Shown here in pieces: positions 1-5,192 of a DNA stretch of 7,097 nucleotides (its first letter is position 1; each line of letters opens with the position of its first letter). The translations under genes were made by a program, and so were the position numbers. Source of the DNA: Candidatus Bathyarchaeota archaeon (GTDB lineage Archaea; Thermoproteota; Bathyarchaeia; Bathyarchaeales; Bathyarchaeaceae); assembly GCA_020356305.1 (NCBI GenBank), contig CP070636.1:1564949-1572045 (forward strand), written 5' to 3'. The notes beneath the pieces are model-generated. The model ran no database searches and was not told the origin of the DNA. It saw only the letters and a program-made list of their open reading frames with translations.

Positions 1-495
1 CCTCAAGAAGTTGAATCCATCCAATTCTCAGCACAAGCTACGCGTACCGGCATTTTCCAACTGTGCCCAGAAGTTATGTATGTCGATGAACTCGGAAAAT
101 TTAAGAGATTCAAATGCGACGCAGCCAATGTGACGATACTTCCGCCAGCTGGTTTCCAATTCAAGACGGAAAATGCCCGAAAGGTCTTTAACTATCTTAC
201 AAAAGCATTCGTTGAAGACTACATGAAAAGACGACTGACACTTGAAAAATCAGGCTGGAGAACTTTCGTTCAAATTATGGAAAATGCGAAAGTTCCAAAA
301 TCGAGCATGTACGGCACTGGTAAACGTCGAGGGCATGCTATCTCCGAACTGGAGAGACGCGGACTAGTTGATACAAGAATATTTCTGGGAGAACGCGGAC
401 GTGGAGGAAGAATAACTAAAACACGCGTTTTTTATGAAAAAGAAACAATAAAACGCCATGTTGATCAGCATATTATGAAGACTAAGGAAAAATAA
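1..495 (+). CDS. C-terminal part of a probable winged-helix DNA-binding protein (5' end outside window)
   Basis: The reading frame is open from base 1, so the Met at 76 is probably internal; no ribosome site precedes it. The visible 164 residues comprise a short β-rich stretch with a phrase like YVDELGKFKRF, a helix (roughly residues 33-55 counted from the Met at 76), and then a basic module at residues 58-122. That module reads as a winged helix: a helix beginning SGWRTFV, a turn at VPKSSMYG, a candidate recognition helix ending ELERRGLVD, and a Gly/Arg-rich hairpin ERGRGGRITKTRVFYE as the wing. The tail is Lys/His-rich. The fold is my inference from sequence pattern. Similar C-terminal modules occur in uncharacterised thaumarchaeal/bathyarchaeal proteins as I remember them. 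A role as a transcription regulator is plausible, but the sensor or partner domain, if there is one, lies outside the window. No other gene is obviously co-transcribed with it. Confidence 0.6.
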   Translation, partial: PQEVESIQFSAQATRTGIFQLCPEVMYVDELGKFKRFKCDAANVTILPPAGFQFKTENARKVFNYLTKAFVEDYMKRRLTLEKSGWRTFVQIMENAKVPKSSMYGTGKRRGHAISELERRGLVDTRIFLGERGRGGRITKTRVFYEKETIKRHVDQHIMKTKEK

Positions 496-507
496 GGAAG
501 GCTATTT

Positions 508-623
508 CGAATACACTTCAGCAAATAAAGTGGGAAAATCGTCTTTCTGTCATTTCAAAGCTTTGTTTTTGCTTTTATTTCCAGGAAAACGCTTGAACAA
601 CGTTTTTCAGACAAGTGTATTCG
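508..623. repeat. 11-bp inverted repeat bracketing a 94-bp AT-rich spacer
   Basis: CGAATACACTT at 508-518 is the exact reverse complement of AAGTGTATTCG at 613-623. Both outer flanks are T-rich (TTT on each side). The interior has no coding potential. It contains the 10-bp palindrome CAAAGCTTTG at 556-565 and a possible small hairpin, GAAAACG (585-591) against CGTTTTTC (601-608). It could be a miniature transposable-element relic with terminal repeats, a long-range RNA stem in the 3' region of the upstream gene, or chance. I cannot tell these apart from one copy. Confidence 0.4.
561..582 (+). terminator. Possible T-rich archaeal terminator after the winged-helix gene
   Basis: About 65 bp beyond the stop at 495 the plus strand carries successive T-tracts (CTTTGTTTTTGCTTTTATTT), just after the palindrome CAAAGCTTTG. 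Archaeal RNA polymerase commonly terminates on oligo-T tracts without needing a strong hairpin. The placement before the next gene's ribosome site fits, but the whole spacer is T-rich, so this is only a candidate. Confidence 0.3.
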
Positions 624-697
624 TTTTCTCCCCTATTTCTTCTGGAAAAATAGTCAGGTATTTTTCCACCCTTTAAAGAGTAATCAGAAACGCCAAG

Positions 698-704
698 GGA
701 GGTG
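698..704 (+). promoter_or_regulatory. Strong Shine-Dalgarno GGAGGTG before the 715 ATG
   Basis: GGAGGTG matches the complement of the archaeal 16S rRNA 3' end over seven consecutive bases and lies 10 nt before the ATG at 715. It is the best ribosome-binding sequence in the window and the main reason for calling the otherwise unrecognised 75-codon ORF a gene. A TTTAAAG at 673-679 is too close to act as its TATA box if the site is to be transcribed. Confidence 0.55.
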
Positions 705-714
705 TAGACAAAAA

Positions 715-942
715 ATGGAGGCACTAAGATTTAGGGATAGGTTGACGAGGCTACTTGCCACTCACTTGACATTTAGTAAGATTAACGCGGTCCTTCAAAC
801 AACCAAAACTTTCATTGTGGGCTCTGGGCAAATAGAAAGCTCTGTAGAATACGAAGCAACCAGAGAATATCGAGCTAATCAGCTAAGAACCCAATGCCTT
901 AAAGCCGAAGCATGGATGCGCGCAAGAAGAACCAAACGCTGA
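715..942 (+). CDS. Small basic hypothetical protein (75 aa)
   Basis: I do not recognise this protein. It is 75 residues long, rich in Arg/Lys and Thr, and has no membrane segment, signal peptide or cysteine pair. An N-terminal amphipathic stretch (roughly residues 3-18) and a helical, charged C-terminal half (roughly 43-75, ending MRARRTKR) can be seen, so a small nucleic-acid-binding protein is conceivable, but this is speculation. Support for translation is the preceding GGAGGTG site at 10-nt spacing. Against it are the lack of a recognisable family and the fact that the next 140 bases hold a second open frame with a related MRAR segment, which may mean the locus is a decayed or duplicated larger gene. 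It converges on the cupin gene. Confidence 0.4.
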   Translation: MEALRFRDRLTRLLATHLTFSKINAVLQTTKTFIVGSGQIESSVEYEATREYRANQLRTQCLKAEAWMRARRTKR

Positions 943-1008
943 ACACTCACCCATTCCCTTTTTTCTAAATATGAAGATGCGAGCGCGCAAATATGAAGAA
1001 GCCAAGCT
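909..1008 (+). repeat. Imperfect direct repeats with GCGCGCAA..GAAGAA..CCAA core
   Basis: A segment around 914-940 (ATGCGCGCAAGAAGAACCAAACGCT) resembles one around 977-1008 that has GCGCGCAA, then GAAGAAGCCAAGCT, with small insertions and an offset of about 65 bp. Overlapping this, AAATATGAAGA occurs exactly twice, at 967-977 and 989-999, 22 bp apart. The repeats encode MRAR in two different frames, which suggests duplication followed by indels rather than selection on one protein. The alignment is by eye. Confidence 0.35.
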
Positions 1009-1028
1009 TTTACGATCAACTGTAAATC

Positions 1029-1042
1029 TGTCCGCGCGGACA
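1029..1042. repeat. 14-bp perfect GC-rich palindrome
   Basis: TGTCCGCGCGGACA reads identically on both strands. It lies between the convergent 75-codon ORF and the cupin gene. No T-run follows it on either strand, so it is not a convincing bidirectional terminator. A dimeric-protein binding site or a short stem are the alternatives. Confidence 0.5.
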
Positions 1043-1104
1043 AGAATTGATGCTGTGAACGCGCGCCCCGTCGGCATGAATTGAGGCTTGTTAAACCTTC
1101 TTCA

Positions 1105-1566
1105 TCAAAGTTCTTGAGGTGGCTCTGCGGTTTCTCTAGTTTTTGTACCCTTCGGCGGGCTGCTTAGGCCCCAGAAAAAAGTTCCAGGCACGTTTCCGGT
1201 GTTTTTCACTGAATATTTCCACCCGGTAGTCCAGTGGCCCAGTTCTCCAGCCTTTAGAATCAATTTGTTTGCAGCGCCTGCTCTCACTTTTGACGTGTCT
1301 TTACCCCAGTACATTGTAAACTCTCCAACGAGAACGTAATAGTACTCATGGCATGGACCATAATATTCATCTGAGGTACCGTCATCTGCGTGCTCAAGGG
1401 AGAAAACAGTTGTCTGCTTTCCCGGAGGCATAAAGTACAATCCTACTGCACCCGCTTCTGCGCTGGCTATGGAAGTAATAGTACAGCCAGGTACTAGGTT
1501 GTCTGGGCCAGATTTCCAAGCACTCATTGCAACCACTTTGGGCTTAATTTTCGGCTCACTTTTCAT
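1105..1566 (-). CDS. Small single-domain cupin protein
   Basis: This is a 153-residue protein with a cupin β-barrel. The first motif region is the strand YFMPPGKQTTVFSLEH (44-59), a loop, then PCHEYYYVLVGEFTMYW (71-87), where HEYYYVLVGE corresponds to the usual DEIYYVLEGE. The second motif is LKAGELGHWTTGWKYSVKNTG (104-124) with His111. Candidate metal ligands are His59 and/or His73, Glu74 and His111. The usual HxH spacing is broken by an insert of about 12 residues (60-71) rich in Asp, Gly and Tyr, so metal binding is not assured. I chose the ATG at 1566 because GAGGAGGAG ends 6 nt before it; the ATG at 1614 has no such site and would add 16 charged residues. Cupins bind small carbonyl/carboxylate compounds or act as isomerases and dioxygenases; the substrate here is unknown. 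It lies 148 bp downstream of the OYE gene on the same strand and may be part of that transcription unit. Confidence 0.85.
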   Translation of the reverse strand: MKSEPKIKPKVVAMSAWKSGPDNLVPGCTITSIASAEAGAVGLYFMPPGKQTTVFSLEHADDGTSDEYYGPCHEYYYVLVGEFTMYWGKDTSKVRAGAANKLILKAGELGHWTTGWKYSVKNTGNVPGTFFWGLSSPPKGTKTRETAEPPQEL

Positions 1567-1572
1567 TTTGGA

Positions 1573-1581
1573 CTCCTCCTC
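1573..1581 (-). promoter_or_regulatory. Shine-Dalgarno GAGGAGGAG fixing the cupin start
   Basis: On the minus strand GAGGAGGAG is followed by TCCAAA and then ATG at 1566. The 6-nt spacing and purine content make this the start-deciding site for the cupin, favouring it over the upstream in-frame ATG at 1614. Confidence 0.6.
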
Positions 1582-1714
1582 ATCTTCTTTCAACCCTTTG
1601 ACTGGATTGTGCATTGAAGACTTAGCGTGTTTCAGTCTGCAAGAAGCGCATTCATAATCTGTAAAAGGCGCTGCCTAGTTGCGCGCGCGTAATTGAATAT
1701 TGAACGTTTTCTAA

Positions 1715-2851
1715 CTAGTCTTTGTCTTTAAGAAGCAAACATCGGAGGCCTTTGTCATTCATTTCTGTTTCACAGCGATTGCATGAGGTACAAGTTGATT
1801 TGTCGGAGATGTTCATGAGCCATTTGTGGGGGAGATTCGGTTCCATTATGAATGGTCTTGACATGGATATGAAGTCGGCATATCTGCTATTCACAACTCT
1901 CTCAGCGACCTCAAAGGAGCGTATGCCTCCAACTAAGATTAACGGAGTTTCATGGATAACCCTCTTAATCTTTTTGGCATAGGGAAGAAAGTAGGCTTCC
2001 TCATCAGTTGTTTTCATCGTCAAGTACCAAGGATCTAATTTCTCGTCAGACTCGTAGATGCCTCCTGATATCTCAATGGCATCGAAGCCAGCCTTAGCAA
2101 TTCTTCTGGCGATTTCTATGGATTGAGGAGGCTTTAACGAGGGTTCCTTCTTCACAAAGTCGTCGACCTGCAACTTAATTAGAACCGGCCAGTCTTCTCC
2201 GCACAGCTCTTTTATGCCTTCGAAAATCTCAACAATTATTCTAACTCTGTTCTCGATGTTTCCTCCGTAATCGTCGGTTCGCCTATTAATGTAAGGAGAG
2301 AGAAACTCAGACAGTAAGTAGCCGTGAGCCCCATGCAGCTGAACACCGTCGAAGCCGGCTGTCTTTGCTCTTTCAGCTGACAATATGAAAGATTTAATAA
2401 CATCTTTGATGTCCTCGATTGTCATTTCTTTAGGAATGATTCCAATAGACGCATCGGCTATGGGGGAAGGAGCAATGGGCTGAAATTTCTTTTCCTTCAC
2501 GATGTTGGCTTCTACCTGTCTGCCGCAGTGAGCGATCTGCAAGACAAATTTCACGTTTTCGTCAATGCGATGAACCGCCTCTGCAGACTTTTTGAGCATA
2601 GGGACACAATTGTCGGTGTGGATACCCGTCTGATTTTTTGCGGCAATCCCATTTTCCTTTGTGAAAGCGAAGCCTGCAATAATCATTCCAGCACCGCCTC
2701 TGGCAAGTTGTTCATAGAGAGCGACATAGCGATTGTCTACCAAACCCCTATCATCTGCAATTCCCTCGTAGGTGGCAGACCGAACTAACCGGTTCTGTAC
2801 ATTCATAGTGCCGATTTTCTTAGGACTGAAAAGTATCGAGGCTCTCTTCAA
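1715..2851 (-). CDS. Old Yellow Enzyme-family NADH:flavin oxidoreductase with C-terminal Cys cluster
   Basis: This is an FMN-binding TIM barrel of the OYE / enoate reductase / 2,4-dienoyl-CoA reductase family. Residues counted from the TTG at 2851 (378 aa): LFSPKKIGTMNVQNR at 7-21 opens the barrel; the QIAHCGRQ segment is at 105-112; the family signature QLHGAHGYLLSEFLSP followed by N-R-DDYGG is at 171-197; VGGIR (307-311) and SRPF (331-334) form the FMN-phosphate side. Cys354, 357, 360 and 371 (CxxCxxCx10C) match the 4Fe-4S site that follows the barrel in multidomain members. The FAD/NAD Rossmann domains of those enzymes are absent, so this is a stand-alone barrel, as in some shorter relatives. 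The expected activity is reduction of an activated C=C bond next to a carbonyl or carboxylate; the substrate is unknown. For the start, TTG 2851 has GGAG 9 nt upstream; an in-frame TTG at 2881 would add 10 residues with a weaker site. It follows the SDR and the M24 fragment on the same strand. Confidence 0.93.
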   Translation of the reverse strand: MKRASILFSPKKIGTMNVQNRLVRSATYEGIADDRGLVDNRYVALYEQLARGGAGMIIAGFAFTKENGIAAKNQTGIHTDNCVPMLKKSAEAVHRIDENVKFVLQIAHCGRQVEANIVKEKKFQPIAPSPIADASIGIIPKEMTIEDIKDVIKSFILSAERAKTAGFDGVQLHGAHGYLLSEFLSPYINRRTDDYGGNIENRVRIIVEIFEGIKELCGEDWPVLIKLQVDDFVKKEPSLKPPQSIEIARRIAKAGFDAIEISGGIYESDEKLDPWYLTMKTTDEEAYFLPYAKKIKRVIHETPLILVGGIRSFEVAERVVNSRYADFISMSRPFIMEPNLPHKWLMNISDKSTCTSCNRCETEMNDKGLRCLLLKDKD

Positions 2852-3222
2852 TTCAGATCTCTCCGTCTTGTTAACTCGCAATGATCTCTGTTGGAATATC
2901 GTTTAATCTTTCGCAGCCCGTTGTGGTAACTCGAAACTGATCGCATGCATGCTGGCCTCACGTTTTCTATCCAAGTACATTCGGGAGGAAAATAGTCGGC
3001 CGCGCCTTTCTCTAAAAGAGGGCTCAGATTCTCGTCGCAAGGCAAAATTACCATAGCGTCACCGAAATATGACTCATAACCCGAAATGTACATTACATGT
3101 CCTCTTTGACCGAAACGTATGCTGCTGGGCGCTGAGTAGATTACTAGAACATCGATTTCTGTGTTTTTCATTCTGATACGGATGTTTTTGAGGCGTCCTG
3201 AGATCTCTTTTGGAGGCGTCAT
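2848..3222 (-). pseudogene. Truncated N-terminal (creatinase-like) domain of an M24 / aminopeptidase P-type protein
   Basis: From the ATG at 3222 (an in-frame TTG at 3255 is also possible) the first 90 residues resemble the creatinase-type N-terminal domain of M24 peptidases: EISGRLKNIRIRMKNTEIDVLVI, then RGHVMYISGYESYFGDAMVILP, then a segment ending TWIENVRP. The pita-bread catalytic domain with its metal-binding Asp/His/Glu residues is missing altogether; complete M24 proteins have roughly 350-400 residues, whereas this frame stops at 124. After residue 92 the sequence loses family character. At that point the DNA has GCATGCATGC (2943-2952), a tandem 4-bp unit. Removing one unit moves translation into a frame giving ACDQFRVTTTGCERLNDIP, which looks more like the normal linker, but that frame also ends, at 2871-2873. 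I therefore read it as a decayed remnant in an otherwise intact cluster. A short functional domain protein is the alternative, since its stop overlaps the OYE start. Confidence 0.55.
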
Positions 3223-3270
3223 CAAACCTGCTACCAGCAAACGGATTGTAAACAATTCATGTATTAAAGA

Positions 3271-4035
3271 TCACTGGGCGACAAATCCGCCGTCAACGGA
3301 GATTGCTACTCCAGTTATGAATGAAGAGTCGTCAGATGCTAGGAAGAGCACAGCCTTGGCGACCTCTTCTGGCTCTCCTATTCTTCCCATCGGATGTGCC
3401 TCTGCAGTTTCTTTGAAATACTTCTCTCTTTTCGGCCTGCTTCGAGGCAGGCCTTGTTTGAGCATGGGTGTCATGATAGCTCCTGGGCAGACACAGTTCA
3501 CCCGAATCCCTTCTTTTGCGTGGTCAAGAGCCATGGCCTTAGTTAGCAAGACAATACCTCCCTTGGAGGCGCAGTACGCTACGCATTTCGGTTCAGCTAC
3601 TAATCCATCGCAAGAAGCAGTGTTCACAATAACCCCTTTGGTCTCCTTCAGATAAGGCAAAGCGTATTTAGAGCATAGAAAGCTTCCTTTGAGGTTCACA
3701 TCTATAACGTTGTCCCAATTGCTCTCTGACATCGTTTCCGCTGTTCCCTCGATCCAGATTCCTGCGTTATTGAATAGGATGTCTAGCTGCCCCAAGCGGT
3801 TAACCGTGGCCTGAATCATTCTCTTGGCGTCAGCTGAATTGGAGACATCACCCTGAATGAAAACCACATCCTTGAATCCCTCATTCTTGAGCTTGTCAAT
3901 CGCTTCTTTCCCATGTTTTTCAGATCTCCCTGTGATTGTGACTTTTGCTCCTTCTTTTAGAAACAACAAGGCTGTTGCGTAGCCGATTCCTCGGGTTCCT
4001 CCTGTAATCAGAGCAACATTTCCTTTCAGTTTCAT
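3271..4035 (-). CDS. Short-chain dehydrogenase/reductase (classical SDR, FabG/glucose-dehydrogenase-like)
   Basis: This is a 254-residue classical SDR with a full set of motifs, numbered from the ATG at 4035: the cofactor loop TGGTRGIG at 11-18, GDV at 62-64, NNAG at 89-92, the tetrad Asn114 (DVNLKG), Ser141, Tyr154 and Lys158 (YCASK, with Ser 13 residues before Tyr as usual), PG at 184-185, and the C-terminal SVDGGF. The end of β2 reads ITGRSEK, with Arg and no acidic residue, which favours NADP(H); this is inference. The variable lid (about 189-208) is Arg/Lys-rich and would set the substrate, which I cannot name. The ATG at 4035 fits the family N-terminus MKLKG and has GGAGAGA upstream; the ATG at 4053 would add six residues. 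It lies 65 bp after the nucleotidyltransferase stop and 48 bp before the M24 fragment, so an operon with the OYE gene is likely. Confidence 0.94.
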   Translation of the reverse strand: MKLKGNVALITGGTRGIGYATALLFLKEGAKVTITGRSEKHGKEAIDKLKNEGFKDVVFIQGDVSNSADAKRMIQATVNRLGQLDILFNNAGIWIEGTAETMSESNWDNVIDVNLKGSFLCSKYALPYLKETKGVIVNTASCDGLVAEPKCVAYCASKGGIVLLTKAMALDHAKEGIRVNCVCPGAIMTPMLKQGLPRSRPKREKYFKETAEAHPMGRIGEPEEVAKAVLFLASDDSSFITGVAISVDGGFVAQ

Positions 4036-4100
4036 CAAGCATTGTCTCTCCATTAGTCTTATCCAAAATAGCTCGTTACAATCTAAGTTTTGCCCCTCGA

Positions 4101-5129
4101 TTATCCGGCATCAAAGCGCCAAATATACTCGTCCTCACAAGTTCCTGTACCGACTACAATCTGATAACCAATCTCCCCAGTTTCAATATTCTCTATTCTT
4201 TCGAGCATCCCCGAAACCTTCGCTCTTTCGCCGCGCTTGACAACATTTCTGTAGCAACCTATCATCGACACAATCTTTGTTGGTTTTTCCTCTTCTGGAA
4301 GCTGGGAGGGTGGTGTGAGCGGTTGGTAATCTTTAATCTGGTAGGTTGCGGGTCGGAACATAGATTCATTGTCGTTGACTACTTCGCAACTGAACGTGAT
4401 CAGTCTAACCGGCGAATACCTGTTTCCACCATACCTGGCCACCATTTCTTCAACTTTTCGGACTGCATTGTACGCAAATCTGTAACCTTTGTATTGCCCT
4501 CGGTGTTTCCTCACTTCATCAAGCCTGTTGCTGCAAATGTAGGTCAGTGCTCCATCATCTACAAGCGTTTCAATCGTTTTTTCCAGATTTCGAAAGTTGT
4601 GAGACCCATAGACCGATAAGTCGATGTCAGATTTCGCATCGTGCATTCCTAACGCGATTGATCCATGAATTCCAAAATCTTCAAGCGGCACGCCAGATTC
4701 TTCTGAGAGGAAAGCAGCTAGCTTCAGCGCTAGCTTTTCCAATCGATCTTTCCTTTTTTTTCGAAGAAGTGTTTGCAGACATTCGCTTGGCACATAAACC
4801 TTTCTTATCAGTCCCAAAGGAACGCTGAGAAGCTCTTTTCCTCTCAAAGGGCACGAATAGACGTAGAGAGGCAGATGTTTTCGAAATGTTTCTAGGAATC
4901 TGTGAAAGCTTTGCGGTGTGTATAACTTCTCTGGACGCAGAAGCTCCACATCTTTCAGTTTCCAGTGTCTTTTGAGAAAACGCACTTGAAAGTAGGGTCT
5001 CAAGTCTGATGGGACATATTTTAAGAAAGAGAAAACTCGTCCTTCAGGGTGTTCATACCCAAACACGTAAAAGACGAAATTGTCCCTTGTAACAATCGCG
5101 TCTCCGTCTCTAGATGCCCAAGTCTCCAT
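4101..5129 (-). CDS. Nucleotidyltransferase-domain protein, paralogue A (342 aa)
   Basis: The N-terminal part (about 7-115) starts RDGDAIVTRDNFVFYVFGYEHPEGRVF-type and contains FLKYVP at 35-40, a segment characteristic of an uncharacterised archaeal family. A polymerase-β-type nucleotidyltransferase core follows: helix 125-144, then FGIHGSIALGMHDAKSDIDLSVYG at about 152-175, with the Gly-Ser at 156-157 and the catalytic-type DxD pair Asp168/Asp170. The third carboxylate expected in this superfamily is not obvious; Glu249 is a candidate but is not kept in paralogue B. The C-terminal β-rich segment from about residue 300 (RAKVSGMLERIENIETGEIGYQIVVG) may be a small barrel. Minimal nucleotidyltransferases of toxin-antitoxin systems are much shorter and lack these flanking regions. 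The reaction and substrate are unknown. It is divergent from paralogue B and may head the transcript that continues into the SDR. The start at ATG 5129 follows AAAAAGGTTGATCC. Confidence 0.85.
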   Translation of the reverse strand: METWASRDGDAIVTRDNFVFYVFGYEHPEGRVFSFLKYVPSDLRPYFQVRFLKRHWKLKDVELLRPEKLYTPQSFHRFLETFRKHLPLYVYSCPLRGKELLSVPLGLIRKVYVPSECLQTLLRKKRKDRLEKLALKLAAFLSEESGVPLEDFGIHGSIALGMHDAKSDIDLSVYGSHNFRNLEKTIETLVDDGALTYICSNRLDEVRKHRGQYKGYRFAYNAVRKVEEMVARYGGNRYSPVRLITFSCEVVNDNESMFRPATYQIKDYQPLTPPSQLPEEEKPTKIVSMIGCYRNVVKRGERAKVSGMLERIENIETGEIGYQIVVGTGTCEDEYIWRFDAG

Positions 5130-5192
5130 CTCAGGATCAACCTTTTTACCGTGCGGTAGAAATTATGCATCGAAGTGAAAAAGGTTAAGGCT
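5130..5192. promoter_or_regulatory. Shared divergent promoter/leader region with 9-bp inverted repeat
   Basis: These 63 bases separate the preferred starts of the two nucleotidyltransferase genes. AACCTTTTT at 5139-5147 and AAAAAGGTT at 5178-5186 are exact reverse complements. Read outward, each gene thus has AAAAAGGTT followed by 9 nt (minus gene) or 6 nt (plus gene) and then ATG. Part of this probably acts as a weak ribosome site (GGTTGATCC and GGTTAAGG). Between the arms lies an AT-rich AAATTATGCAT (5160-5170) that could serve as a TATA-like element in both directions. The assignment of promoter function is inference; the repeat itself is certain. Confidence 0.45.

Noticed and set aside
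883..1077. Minus-strand 64-codon ORF over the 75-aa ORF end and the palindrome
   Set aside because: No ribosome site, no family resemblance, and it overlaps a better-supported plus-strand ORF.
1020..1110. Possible C/D-box guide RNA (TGATGA on the minus strand near 1103)
   Set aside because: A box C-like hexamer occurs, but no CTGA box D is seen at the right distance, so there is no support for a guide RNA.
1722..2788. Plus-strand ORFs at 1722-1982 and 2528-2788
   Set aside because: Both are shadows of the OYE gene without ribosome sites or family features.
3434..3453. Hairpin GGCCTGC / GCAGGCC with a 6-nt loop
   Set aside because: It lies inside the SDR coding region (lid loop) and is not followed by a T-run on the coding strand, so a terminator or attenuator is unlikely. 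Noted only as a strong local stem.
3161..3655. Plus-strand 164-codon ORF opposite the SDR
   Set aside because: It is antisense to the conserved catalytic part of the SDR, and its composition follows from the SDR codons. No start signal.
4715..4738. AGCTAGC / GCTAGCT hairpin
   Set aside because: It arises from repeated Leu-Ala-Lys-type codons in paralogue A and has no regulatory context.
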